64,000 nucleotides of DNA from Rhabdophis nuchalis (GCA_039707465.1 CM077648.1:29763119-29827118), one strand, 5' to 3'; positions 45,031-56,609 are shown, counted from the first letter of the stretch. A program made the numbers and translations. Notes: generated by a model not told the origin, from the sequence alone.

Positions 45031-46035
45031 ACAGTCATTTCATAACAAGATAATTTAAAAACTTGCATTTCTCTGACATCTTATGGAAAGTGCACTGTGA
45101 CCGGCTGCAGAGCTTGTCTTCTTCGGCCACTCGGGGTATATTCCTCTGAGCACCCTCTTACAATAATGCATAAATCGAAATAGGTTTGCTGGCCTGTGGG
45201 AGAAGCTTTTAAATTCACCCCATAAGCCTATTAATGCTCACTAATTCACAGGCTGAACCTTTCTTGTTCAATGGAATAGTTAGTTATTGTATCGGCAGTA
45301 GTTGCTGAACTGCCAAAGTGGAAAATCCCTTAAAGCCATATCAGTGAAACAAAATTGGCTGCATCCTTTAGTTCTTTGGGACTGTGCCCTTCCTAATTAA
45401 AAATAATGGGAAATAAGTGGGGCGGGTGAGGTTATATGCTCTGTAAAGAGTGAAGACAAACAACTATGATTCATACCACACAACTGTGAAACAGGGCCTT
45501 TGATTTGAATGTGCTACAAAATTATTTAGCTTTCTAAATAAAAAGTATGTTCACATGAGCACTGTGTGGTAAATCAGACGCAGTTCTGTACTTGTCCAAT
45601 CTCACGATGCTAGATGATTGGAAGTTGAGATAACTTGTTTCTGGCTCTGTACTGTTTACTTTAAAATATTTATTTCCTTTTAACTTGAAAATTCTGGACA
45701 GCCTTTTGTGTAAGTGACTTTCCCATAGTAGAAACACCTGCCTCAGTCACCTTAACTCTTATGATCAAGGAAAGCATTACTTGCCCCTGTCTACCCCAAC
45801 TTTGGAGTCCTGTTGTTGCTGCCTAATTTAGAACGCATTTCCTTCACTTTGAGTACTGCATCACCAACAACAGCTATTACTACTATAGCTATTGATGACA
45901 GCAGCTGTTTCAAAAAAAAATGCTGTCATACTCTGTGGTAAGGTGTTTTTTAACATACAACAAAATTATGATGTCATTGCAGCTAGGGTTGTCTCCAGAG
46001 CAAGCATTCTGTTTTAATTTAAGCAATCAATCAAT
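45028..46035. other. Unique stretch, candidate conserved non-coding DNA
   Basis: There is no repeat family or coding frame. The segment 45050-45420 is of mixed composition and lacks simple repeats. Any regulatory role is a guess from composition alone. Confidence 0.3.
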
Positions 46036-46661
46036 AAATAACTGCAACAGAAATGGTCACTATCTTGAAGCAGATCCCTAGAAAAATTAGAGATTCAAGA
46101 AGGAAATTTTCCTTCTTGTCTAAAACCTTGTTTGATCACGGGATTTGGTTCAAGTGGATGACACCTGAAGGGATGCTGGTGTTCTGGGAAGGAGGAAGAG
46201 TGAGGATTAAAACAGTTGCTGAGGCGGAAGCCTTTCTTAAAAAACATTCCTCTGCCCTGGGGGAAGATCCAGGGGGGACGGAGGGGGTCACGGCCCCGCC
46301 CGCGGGGGGCCAGGGAGGAGAGAAAGAAGATACAATAGCCAAAAGACTTAGATCAAAAAAATAACTTTGCCTTGATTTTTCTTGAACAATTTTGTATAAT
46401 ATTTCTATCCGGACTTTTTGCAAATGTCTGACAGCATGGAAGGGAGAATTTAGGTAAATGTACTTGCTTCCATCTTGTAGTGGTATGGAAAATGTTTTCT
46501 ATGTTAACTTTTTTAATGTGTATTTTGAGGTCTCGGAAGGTCCGACGACTCTGACGTGAATGCTCTCAAAATTTCTTTGTAACCATTACCCTATCCTGTT
46601 AAAAAATGTAAAACCAATAAAACTTTTTCAATAAAAAAAAAAAAAAAAATAACTGCAACAG
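46036..46661 (+). mobile_element. Polyadenylated L1-type insertion with ORF1 end only
   Basis: The insert (46051 to about 46646) is bounded by identical 15-bp flanks, AAATAACTGCAACAG at 46036-46050 and 46647-46661. The leading As of the right flank are ambiguous with the tail, leaving at least 12 bp. It ends AATAAAACTTTTTCAATAAA then about 15 As. It contains the last ~100 codons of an L1-type ORF1 and about 280 bp of 3' UTR, with no ORF2. Long perfect duplications and a poly-A tail are hallmarks of L1-driven target-primed insertion. Confidence 0.85.
46053..46364 (+). CDS. L1-type ORF1 C-terminal fragment
   Basis: The 103-residue frame has ILKQIPRKIRDSRRKFSFL, then GIWFKWMTPEGMLVFWEGG and RIKTVAEAEAFLKKH. 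This order fits the end of the RNA-binding centre and the C-terminal domain of L1 ORF1p (transposase-22 family), an RNA chaperone that coats L1 RNA. The coiled coil and most of the RRM upstream are missing. A GC-rich, Gly/Pro-rich stretch (EDPGGTEGVTAPPAGGQGG) and a basic end KRLRSKK precede the stop. The first ATG is 2 bp inside the insertion, so it is probably an internal codon and not a native start. Confidence 0.78.
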   Translation: MVTILKQIPRKIRDSRRKFSFLSKTLFDHGIWFKWMTPEGMLVFWEGGRVRIKTVAEAEAFLKKHSSALGEDPGGTEGVTAPPAGGQGGEKEDTIAKRLRSKK

Positions 46662-48734
46662 CAAGCAATTATGCCAGCAATTACTTTCATTTCTTTTCTG
46701 AGTAGAAGTAAAGTGAATGGATTTTGTTACCTCTGGATCTAGGGCACGTCTACAGCAAAACACTGGCTTGATGACACTTTTTGCCTAGCTTGTTGGTCAG
46801 CACTGGACAGCTCCCCAGATATTCTTGGCATTTTATTTTGAATCCGCAGAACTGAGCACAATTGCAATTTTTCTCAAAAACTGCTTGGTGAGAGATTCAA
46901 AATAATGAATAAAACACTAATATTGGGAGGGGGCAATGTTTTCTACTAGTTTCTTCTGGGAGATAAGTGCAGTAATAAAAAAAAAAACAGTCCAATTGCC
47001 AAAATTGAGATTGCATAATTTAAACAAAATTTATAACTCATTCTTATCACATAAATGCATTTTCATTTCTTTCCCTTTTTTTCCTGCATGGCACATACAT
47101 AAATGATTCATATACTCCCAGCAACTTTGTTCTCTCATCTGACAACATAATAATCATTAGATATTTCAGAAGCCACTAGAAGCTTCAACTGAACTCCCAA
47201 TATTGCCATAAATTAGAGCTAAATCCATGTTGATGGATTTTTTTTTCAAAGGAATGATAAATTCATCTTGCCACCCACTCCTAGCAGAGCTGGAACATGA
47301 TTATATAACAGCTTTATATACATGTCATGTCACACAAGAGAGGCACAGAAATGAACAGAGGCCGTACGATCCAAATATTTAATTATGCAAACATAATCAA
47401 AGGCTCAAGCTCAGTAGTTCCCTTTCCTTCTATGAGATTAATTGTATTTCTTTACATTCTTTGAAATCTTTTCACACAATCTTCCAGAAGAGGCCATGTT
47501 ATTCAGGGAATCTCAATTTTTACATTATGGAAAATATACTTTCTTACTATCTCTCAAATAAAAATGTGAGGAATTTACAGATTTCCAGATGTTGGTGACT
47601 GACAAGTCCCAATAGTACCAATCATAATATCCAATGCCAGGAACTGTACTTTAGCAATGTCTAGATTAGAAGGTCACACATTTCTCATTGCTATCCTGAA
47701 GAATAAGCAAATGCTACAGACCTTGGAATCCCAGGTGGATGAAGCAATTAACTTGATGCAAAAAGAACATCAATTGCTGGATATTTTAGCAACTCAGACA
47801 TTTAGTTATCATTTTAACAACTACAGTCTTGGGTCAACTTCAGTTTGCATTTTTCCGTCTCTCTCTGGAATTTTTCTTCTTCTTCCTGCTTCAAGAAACA
47901 AATGTAATGCTTTATCTTCCATATCGCATCCCCAATGAGCTTTTCAAAGCTAATTTTGTAGTTCTATTTTCTAATGGCGCACAAAATGGCATTACTGTAG
48001 GAAGTATATGTTAGCCGGGACCTAGTAAGGCAGCAGAAGTCTCATAATGCAGATAAAAATACATATTAATGGAAAAAATATATAATTAAAGTATTCCACT
48101 CTTGTTTGTAAGACTACTTGTGCAAATGAAACATAGTTTTGTGTTTCTGCATATGATCATGCTTCTAGCTAGGATATTGGATTTTTGGTATGTATGTTAG
48201 TTTTTGACTGTGACCATGAGCAAACTAAAAACTCTTCTTAAAGCAACATGAACTTGTTCCAGTATTAGTTTTTATTTGACAAATCCTCAAATATTGCCTT
48301 GTCTTGACTCTAGCTGTCAGGGAGGTAGCTTACAGACATCTTTAGCTCTTCTTGGTTTAAAATGTTTTAATCTTCTTGCAACGTATTTCTTCTTTGTACA
48401 TGATTTAGCCTACTTCCTCCAAGATGTAACTGATGATGCCAAAATATGCCAAGCTTCTTTTGGTTAATTTAGGCACACACTATGGCATCTGATTGGGGGT
48501 TACTACCGTATGTCTTTTCTTAAAGGTACTAATCTTCTAAGGCCATTGTGGACAAGACTGCAGAAAAGACTCAATATATAACATCAGCAGACAAAGACGT
48601 CTATTTGCATTAGGTCTGGTGCTTTCCAAAGGGTCAGGCCTTATGTGAGCTTCACATATACACAGATTTTGCATTGTTTTGAACATTCATCAACATAGTT
48701 GAGTGTGCTTTGAAATAGTGTTAGAATTTGTTAA
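46662..48734. other. Unique stretch
   Basis: No repeat family or convincing coding frame. The segment 47150-47420 has mixed composition with ATTTAATTATGCAAACATAA, a POU/homeobox-like site. No function is claimed. Confidence 0.35.
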
Positions 48735-49305
48735 GATGTTGAGACTCTGGAAAGAGTGCAGAGAAGAGTGACAAAAATGATAAGGGGGCAGGAGGCTAAA
48801 ACATACGAAGAACGGCTAGAGGAATTGGGTATGTCTAGTCTAATGAAAAAAAGGCGTAGGGATGACATGATAGCATTGTTCTAATATGTGAGGGGCTCCT
48901 ACAAAGAAGGAGTCAATCTAGTTTCCAAAGCACCTGAAGACAGGACAAGAAATAATGGATGGAAGCCAACCAAGGAAAAAACTAATCTAGAACTAAGAAG
49001 AAATTTCGTGACTGTTAGAACACTTTATCAGTAGAGCAGCTTGCCTTTAGAAGCTGTGGGTGCTCCATTACTGGATGCTTTCAAATAGAGATTGGACAAC
49101 CATTTGTCTGAAATGGTATAGGGCAGGGGTCTCCAACCTTTGCAACTTTAAGTCTGAAGGACTTCAGCTCCCAGACTTCTGGGAGCTGAAGTCCTTCAGA
49201 CTTAAAGTTGCAAAGGTTGGAGACCCCTGGTATAGGGTCTCCTATTTGAACAGGGGGTTGGACTAGAAGACCACTGAGGTCCCTTCCAACTCTATTATTC
49301 TATGC
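48735..49305 (+). mobile_element. CR1-type LINE 3' region, split by a foldback element
   Basis: Plus-strand phrases follow CR1 order: GAGTGCAGAGAAGAGTGAC, AGGGATGACATGATAGCA, ATGGATGGAAGCCAACCAAGG, CTAAGAAGAAATTTCGTGAC, then GATTGGACAACCATTTGTCTG. After the insertion it resumes with GGGTTGGACTAGAAGACC and CCTTCCAACTCTATTATTC. Frames are broken. The foldback element at 49124-49229 is younger. Confidence 0.85.
49124..49229. mobile_element. Foldback hAT element, copy 4, centre-deleted
   Basis: A 106-bp palindrome with the same CAGGGGTCTCCAACC ends as copy 1. The central CAGCCAGC/GCTGGCTG part is missing, so the arms meet at CCCAGACTTCTGGG. The exact octamer GTATAGGG lies at 49116-49123 and 49230-49237. 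Confidence 0.93.
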
Positions 49306-50560
49306 TCAATTCTATAAACTTTGTTTTGCTGTTTCGGTTACCAATAAATGTATTTTAGGTTTGGTATTGCAATGGTATTGTACCAAAAAGAAGTTTCCAC
49401 AGACCCGTATTTTTATTACTTTTAATAATTTGTGGGAGGAATATCAATTTTCCTATATTTATATTTTGATTTTTATGTGCTGCCAGTCACAGCCACTCAC
49501 TATGAGTACTGTTATTACTTTGCAGCACCAATCAAAGATAGAGTTTGTATGCTATTCATCATTTCCCATCCTGTCCTTCCTCTATTCCTCTTAGTACAAT
49601 TGACAGTCCCAAGATAAGGAGAAGGAATATAAGAAGCTAAAGAGGTATCTAGACACTTCCTGTAATCCTTTAACTATATATGTGACCTGCGGCTGTTTAT
49701 GAAAATAGACCCAGCACTCCTTCCAAAGAACGTTACATCTGTATGCAAAATCATCTGGCAGGTTGAGGCCCAGAGGATGGCTGCAAGGGGAAGCAAGACT
49801 ATATTTATACATGGGTTTAGCATTGTTTCAAAAGGGCACTAGATCCATATTTATAAATATCTCAGATGACCTCTTTTCCTCAGAGGCTGGAGGAAAATGT
49901 ACAGTTAAATGTAAGTTAAAACATTAAGACCTGGGGGAAAGGGGAATAATTCCCAGTTTTAAAGGATTAGAGAAAGAATTGTGTTGTTATTGCCTTGATT
50001 GCTAAGAAAATGGCTAAGCACACAGGATAAAAGAGGCTTTTGTAACTTTGCTAAGTCCTGTGATTTAAAGATATTGCATTATCACTTTTAAATATATTAA
50101 GGATAAATAAGTTGAATATTATAAGTGAACACTCTGCGGGTGTGTATTTTTTTTTTTAAAGCTACCTTTATAAATACCAAAGGAAAAGCTTTCAGTTTCG
50201 GGGTCTATGCTTTGTATCATATCTTAATTCTAACCTTATCTGTCTTGCTCTTAATATGCATAATACTGTGCTGGTAGAAAATTGGTCAGGCTCATTGTAA
50301 AACATACATCTGTGAGACTATATATGTTTAAAACAGGGATTCTCAATCTTTTTTATTAGCCATTTCCCCTTCTGAGCCTCATTTTCCTTTGCAAATAAGA
50401 GGTAAAGATAATGGAGAAATTTTACCATCTGCACTGTTATAGATGATAATCTAAAGTGTATTTATATTATAAAGGAGAAACAGTTTGTGTCAGTTTTGGC
50501 AGCATGACTATTATTATGAAATAAATCCAGAGCAAATCACAGCACATAGAGCATTTAGAC
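49306..50560. other. AT-rich unique stretch
   Basis: Nothing recognised. Confidence 0.45.
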
Positions 50561-50634
50561 CAGGGGTCTCCAACCTTTGCAACTTTAAGTCTGAAGTCCT
50601 TCAGACTTAAAGTTGCAAAGGTTGGAGACCCCTG
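50561..50634. mobile_element. Foldback hAT element, copy 5, shortest
   Basis: A 74-bp palindrome with a 2-nt loop. It keeps CAGGGGTCTCCAACCTTTGC and the CTTTAAGTCTGAAG arm, then turns directly. The exact octamer ATTTAGAC lies at 50553-50560 and 50635-50642. Confidence 0.94.
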
Positions 50635-50682
50635 ATTTAGACAACTAATAGTGGTTTATAAATATATATATGCAGACATATA

Positions 50683-51321
50683 CCATATTTTTCAGAGTAT
50701 AAGACGCACCTTTTTTCCTCTAAAAAGAGGCTGAAAATCTGGGTACAGCATTTTGTTTGCCTCCTGAAACCCCGCCCCTTCACCAAATGGCTGCGCGCAT
50801 ACCCTTATGGAGGCTTCCAGAGAGCTCCTGGGGGCTGGGGAGGGCAGAAATGAGCAAAAAACAGGGCGTTTTTGCCCCCTCCCAGCCCCCAGCAGCACTC
50901 TATAAGCCTCCATAACGCTATGAATGTAGTTTTTTTAACCAAAAACCGGCCCATTTTCACGATAAATTAGTTAGTGTTTTGCTCATTTTTGACCCCCCAT
51001 CCCTCCAGGAGCACTCTGCAAGCCCCCCCCCCCCCGGCTATTCATGCCTTTTATTTGAAAAAAAACGGGCCCATTTTTGAGAAAAATGGGCCGTTTGGGA
51101 ATATTTGAAAAGTGCAAAAAGGTTTTTTTTTCGCTTTTGGAAAGCTGTTTAGTTAGAGTGATTGATGAGAATTACGTTGGTCAAGTACTGTGCCTGCAGA
51201 AACAAAGATTTGTTCCAAACGTGGTCAGTGATTTCCTTCTCCAGCACATGGCTAAATACACCTGGAAACATCTACCTACCTACCTACCTATCTACCTACT
51301 CTCTCTCTCTCTCTCTCTATC

Positions 51322-51369
<48 letters not shown>

Positions 51370-51964
51370 CTGTATTTCTCTCTCTCTCTCTCTTTATCCC
51401 TGTACCTACCTATCTACACTCTCTCTCTTCCTACCTATTTACTGTATTTCTCTCTCTCTATATATTTCTCTCTCTCTGTCCCTCTACCTACTCCCTATCT
51501 ACACTCTTTCTCCCTACCTACCTACTGTATTTCTCTCTCTCCCCCCTCTATCTACCTATATACCTATCTACCTACTCTCTCTCCTCCATCTACTTATTTC
51601 TCTCTCTATTTCTCTCTATCCCTCTACCTACCTATCTACACTCTCTCTCTCCCTACTTACCTACCTACTGTATTTCTCTCTCTCTCTTTCTCTCTCTCTA
51701 TCCCTTTATCTACCTACCTAACTAACTACACACACTCTCTCCCTACCTACCTACCTACTGTATTTCTCTCTCTCTCTCTCTCTCTCTCACCTTCTCCCTC
51801 CCTACCTAACTACTCTCTCTCTCTCCCTACCTACCTACTGTATTTCTCTCTCTTTCTCTTCCTCTCTATCCCTCTATCTACCTACCTACTTTTTTAAAAA
51901 AATTGCCTCATCAAAACCTGATGTGTCTTATACTCCTGTGTGTCTTATACTCCGAAAAATACGG
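50683..51964. mobile_element. TA-inserted MITE family 2, expanded by repeats
   Basis: The left end CCATATTTTTCAGAGTATAA and reversed right end CCGTATTTTTCGGAGTATAA are matching terminal inverted repeats, flanked by TA at 50681-50682 and 51965-51966. The body has GGAGGCTTCCAGAGAGCTCC arms and repeated AAAAATGGGCC phrases. A non-repetitive piece (51110-51265) and a 620-bp pyrimidine minisatellite fill the right half. Mariner/Tigger-like assignment is inferred from TA insertion. Confidence 0.75.
51271..51893. repeat. Pyrimidine minisatellite (CT, CTAC, CTAT units)
   Basis: The plus strand is almost only C and T with A at CTAC/CTAT steps. The phrase ACTGTATTTCTC recurs at 51369, 51441, 51524, 51667, 51757 and 51837, marking a higher-order unit of about 72-90 bp (one interval is 143). 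The long open frames through it are repeat artefacts. Confidence 0.93.
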
Positions 51965-52217
51965 TACATGGAAATAAATCTCTTGCCACACAGTTATGGA
52001 CACAAGGAGAGAAATGAGATACACGATGAGAGAGAAAAACACCCTCTAATGACCACCTATATATAGACACCTCTTAAAGAGATAAATGCCTTTTGTGGAC
52101 CATCAGAGTCTTAAAGAGGTTAAACCTAGATTGCTGAATCATCCTCATTGCATCAGTTTACAGATTACAATTTACAACCTTACATCAGATGGCAGCTATT
52201 AAATCCTCATTACCTGA

Positions 52218-52437
52218 CAGTTCGGTGCAGTGATTAAAGCACCAGGCAAAAACCTGGAAGACCACAAGTTCTACTTCCGCCTTAGGCATAAATCTAACCA
52301 TATGGCCATAGGCCATTCATTCGTTCTCTCTCAGACTTAGAAAGTAGGCAATGGAAAACTACTTCTGAAAGACATTACCAAGAAAACTAGTCCCAGCAGT
52401 TTCCAGGAATCAAAAAACTAACTAGAAGGCACACAAA
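52218..52437 (+). mobile_element. tRNA-derived SINE with BovB-like tail
   Basis: CAGTTCGGTGCAGTGATTAA head, AAGTTCTACTTCCGCC B-box region, TCTCTCTCAGACTTAG body, and GGCAATGGAAAACTACTTCT then GAAGGCACACAAAG at the end. The 3' part resembles the tail of squamate Sauria-type SINEs, which use BovB machinery. This name is tentative. Confidence 0.65.
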
Positions 52438-53450
52438 GATAAAAACAAAGTATCTAAATCAGCTAAAAAAACAAATCCTATGCTAGACACAATTGTGTAA
52501 TGGCAAACAGAATTTTTAAAGGCATAAAATGTCTAGCAGCAGTATAACTCTCCCCCAAAAAACATCATAGCCCCTTCAGCAGCTAAATGGTCCATTTTGA
52601 GAACTATTGGCTTAGGGAATAGATAAGTTGTTGAACAAATAGCTAGAAGTTAACAATGCAGAAATCAAGTCATTTGTATCATACTTAGAGGCAAAAAGAT
52701 CCATATACAGATGAATAAGAAGCTAGAGTATCAAATAATGCTTAAATCCAAAAGCATAGATAAAACAGGTCAGCATCAATATACTCCCTAGAGAACAAAG
52801 GGTAACTATAAATTAAAGATTATATTCATCTTCTATTGTCATTCTCTAGCATTGTGAAATTAAAATATGCTGTCTGTGATACCGAAGATAATCTACAGCT
52901 TTTAAGGTGGTAGCTATTGAAACATCACTAGGCATGATTTTATCTAATCTCATTAAAACAATTCAAATTAGTAGTCATCACTACTTATAATGGCTAATTA
53001 TATTGTTTCTTTATTACATTAATATTCCACTTTTTGCAGGATCAAGTCCGAGTCAGCTACTAAGATTGTTGGATGAACAGGCACAAAAATAGCCTGGGAA
53101 GTGATTGAAGCCTGGGAAATGGGCCCCTCATCAGTCAACAAGAGTGCTGATTTACCACCAGCTTAATTTAGGAGGTGAGGGCTTGGCAGCACAAGGAAAC
53201 AACAGCCATCAGGACCCCAATCACATTTAAAAAGCCACGTACAACAGGCACCATGTAATACCACACAGAGAATAGCCCAAAGCACATGCTCTGATAGAGA
53301 GAAGTTCCCTGGAAATAGGCTCCAGTATGAGTCACAAAGCTCCTATGACTAAAACTCTTGTCCCAGTGACCGACCCAGATTGGATCCTGCCACAGTATCC
53401 TAGGACACATATATTTGCCTTCATTCATTCCATCCCCCCCCCCCCCCAAT
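52438..53450. other. Unique stretch
   Basis: A 14-base C run lies at 53434-53447. No other repeat or gene is recognised. Confidence 0.45.
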
Positions 53451-53458
53451 CTTTACAT

Positions 53459-53897
53459 CAGGGATGTCAAACTCAAGGCCCATGGGCTGGATCCAGCCTT
53501 CACCATGCTAAGATCTGGCCCATGGTGCTGCCCTGGAAACAGCAACGGATAAGCCAGTGGCGCCTCTGCCAGCGAAAACATAGCTCAGCAGAGCCACATG
53601 CAGCCCACCCAAGCTCTGTTTTTGGCCACAATGGCCTCCGGCAGCCTTCTGCCAGAGACAACAGAGCCCAGGCAGGCTGCATGCCACCACTCCGGGCTCC
53701 ATTTTCACTGGCAGAGGGCTGCAGGAAGCCGCCACAGCTGAAAATGGAGTCCCAGAGAATAATTTCGACTTAGCCACACCTTCGGTCACCATCACTCAGC
53801 CACCCCCCCCCCCTTGCCACCCTCCCCACACACACAGCCCCCAAGGACAAGCACAACCTTGATGTGGCCCTCAATAAAATCAAGTTTGACACTCCTG
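53459..53897. mobile_element. Non-autonomous hAT element, GTCAAACTCAAGG family
   Basis: It opens CAGGGATGTCAAACTCAAGG and closes ATCAAGTTTGACACTCCTG. Flanks CTTTACAT and GTCTACAT match at 6 of 8. The interior is GC-rich with GATCTGGCCCATGG. The terminal 15 bp resemble the 38110/39751/44106 family but the body is different. Confidence 0.82.
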
Positions 53898-55816
53898 GTC
53901 TACATCAAGCAAGCCCTATGACTAAGGTAAACTAAATTAAGGTGAATTTTAAAATGTACTGCCTGAGCTCACAAATACCCACATCCTCAGCACTTCAGAT
54001 TTTCCTTCATGTTAAGAGGTTTCACATGGATCAAGCCTAGACCTGCATAAACAATACCTGTCTCTCCAGCAGTTCTTACTTGTCCTCAGATTACTTTTTC
54101 CAGTTCATTCTGTATTTCCAGAAAGTTTTTTGTTTCTGAAAGACAGAATGAACTTATACAGAATAAGATGCATATGCCATGCAATTGGTTATGGTTATGA
54201 ATTCCAATGTATCAGTAGCTTCTTAATTATTATTCCTTATTATCTCTACACGCATATATATACTAGTTGTGCCAAATCCAGATGATACGAAAGGAATGAC
54301 AAGTAGGACATAAAATCTGGAAAAGGTCACTACTTACAAATTACAAAGGGTTTGTATTGCTGAAATGCATGTTCAAATTAATTAGGATTTCTGGAAGATT
54401 AGATTGGTTTGATTGCAGGAAGAAGCGTCTCCCCCCACCAAAGTATGCTGAAAAATTTAGGATGGGTTGATTTCACTTGCAGGCATGAAACACCCCTCCC
54501 CTATCTCTTTGGCTTTATTAATTTTATGTAAAGAGAATGATAATCGTCTTATTGAACCCAAACAAGTACACTATTGAATTTTAATTTTTCAACATCTTGT
54601 CAAAGTGGTATTCATTTAGTATAAAATAGAAGATTGAAGCACATAGACTGAAATCCAGAGTCCACATTTTACATGATTGCTGGAGAGATTTTATTTGGAT
54701 TAATTTCCATGCTATTGCTTTTTTCACCCTACAATTACAAAGAATTTCAGAAAACTTCAGTATCTTGTTAACTTCCTAGCTGCTGCCTATTATTGTAACT
54801 TTATCACCTACAATATTCCTTAGAAACCAAATGCAACATTAAGATCCTTGGCAAGCTGTGACAGAGCAAATGTTTCTTCAATCAAAAAAATCACAGATCA
54901 TACAAATCATATTATTGGGCTTTCAGGACTTGCCAGACAGCAGCCAAGGATATTATAATGACAATTATATCTGTACTTATTCTATTACAGCAGGACTGTG
55001 GGTTGTTGTTTTTTCCTTGCTGTCCGCATGGATCCAGTTCAACTGATATTTAAATACGCAGCAAGATGAAAAATGTATTTTGACACTTGTCATTACATCT
55101 TTCGCTCTAAAAGAAGTGTTGTTTCTAATCGAAACTGACAAAAGTAGTGTACCATCTGATGAATATTACAATTTCTAACGGGCACTGCATAGGGCATTCT
55201 AATAAGAGCACTTTTTGACAATGAGAGCTGCAAGGAAATCTTAACCAGGCAGCTCCAGGCATGTAGACAGTTAATTATGACTTCACTAGAAAGGAATTCA
55301 TGAGACTGAGCAATTTCAACACAGTTAACTCTCTTGCTTTTCATTTCAGGAAGATCTGTGGTATTAAAATGTGCTTGGAGTCTGTGGGAGTTGCTTAACA
55401 TTTTCGCCTTTTTAGTAATTCTCTGTGAATGTTCATAGAATCATCTTGGATATTGCAGGGGGAGGGAGAAGTACAAGGAATAGACACTATTGAAAAGATG
55501 ATAGAATGCTTTACTTCCAGATCAAAGCAACTCCATATCCCATCCTCCTTCCTTCTTCTGCTTGATGTAGTCCACAAAAAGTATCATCTGCAAAATTCAG
55601 ATTCCCACCTTAATATAAATTCCTTGTGTTTATTCAATACCAACTATAAAACTATAATTGGTGGAAATACAGAATTAGTGGTAATGCTATTAAAGCATAT
55701 CAAGCAGATGTTTATTGCAAAGCCAGAATAGAATGTTGCAGTAGTCCTTGAACTAATGTATAATAGCCAGAGTATAATAGCCCTTGGAGTAATATGACAA
55801 ATAACTATATGCTACA
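53898..55816. other. AT-rich unique stretch
   Basis: No repeat family or RNA gene is recognised. Short frames near 55093-55731 lack familiar motifs. Confidence 0.4.
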
Positions 55817-56030
55817 TCAGTGGTGGGATACAACCGGTGCACCCCAGTACATTCTGGTATGGTGCTCTGGAGTGCCCACCCATCCACCCACTCTCCTTAC
55901 CTCTCTTTGAGCCAACTGGGGCATTTTCCCATGTGCACAGTCACACAAAAAGAGCTGTGGCTTTTTCAGAGTTCTCAAAGTTATTTCTTCAAACCAAAGG
56001 TGGAATTCATTGCTTAGTAACATTAAACAG
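55817..56030. mobile_element. hAT MITE left-end fragment
   Basis: CAGTGGTGGGATACAACCGG is a family terminus like that of 3381 (inverse end). The right end and target duplication are not evident. Confidence 0.5.
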
Positions 56031-56159
56031 ACCTGGGTTGTCTTAACTGTGGTATACCAAGAAAGAAAAACAAACACAGTAATAGGAACTGATCTCAAAT
56101 CCTCTGGATTACTCCCAAGTTAATTTGGGGTGCCATTGGTGTTTGCTTCAGAGATGATA

Positions 56160-56400
56160 CCCCGTTTTCCCAAAAACAAGACGTCCCTGGATAATAAGCT
56201 CAATCAGGCTTTTGAACACATGCACTAAAATAAGCCCTCCCCCAAAAATAAGCCCTCCCCAAAAATATTGCAGCACAGCAGCAGCCATGAGGTGACCATG
56301 CTCGCACCTCAAAAATAATAAGAAATAAGGCCAAATGCTTATTTCGCGGGGGGGCTGTCAAAAGAAAATAAGACCCCGTCTTATTTTCAGGGAAACATGG
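56160..56400. mobile_element. TA-inserted MITE family 3
   Basis: The left end CCCCGTTTTCCCAAAAACAA and reversed right end CCATGTTTCCCTGAAAATAA are inverted repeats, flanked by TA at 56158-56159 and 56401-56402. The interior holds repeated AAAATAAGCCCTCCCC phrases. Confidence 0.78.
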
Positions 56401-56429
56401 TATTCTGCGATTAGGAATGGTTCACCTAG

Positions 56430-56609
56430 GAATTAGGAATAGTAGTGGAAATCGTGGATGGTCCCACCCACTCGCCCTGGCTCTATGCTGTCCCATTTAG
56501 ACACTTTTTAAAGCCAAAGCACATGCACAGAAGGCTGAACACATGCGTGGACAGGGCGCGCGCTCACATTTGCGAACCGGTAGAGAAGCTAAGTGAATGC
56601 CACCCCTGG
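56430..56609. mobile_element. hAT MITE right-end fragment
   Basis: It ends GCGAACCGGTAGAGAAGC then TAAGTGAATGCCACCCCTG, a family terminus. The matching left end is absent or eroded. Confidence 0.5.

Noticed and set aside
51077..51725. Two long plus-strand frames of Ser, Leu, Tyr and Pro
   Set aside because: They follow the pyrimidine minisatellite. The absence of stops is due to repeat composition.
55817..56609. One large hAT element from 55817 to 56609
   Set aside because: The flanking octamers TGCTACAT and GTTTGCTT do not match, and an unrelated TA-inserted MITE lies between, so the ends are listed separately.
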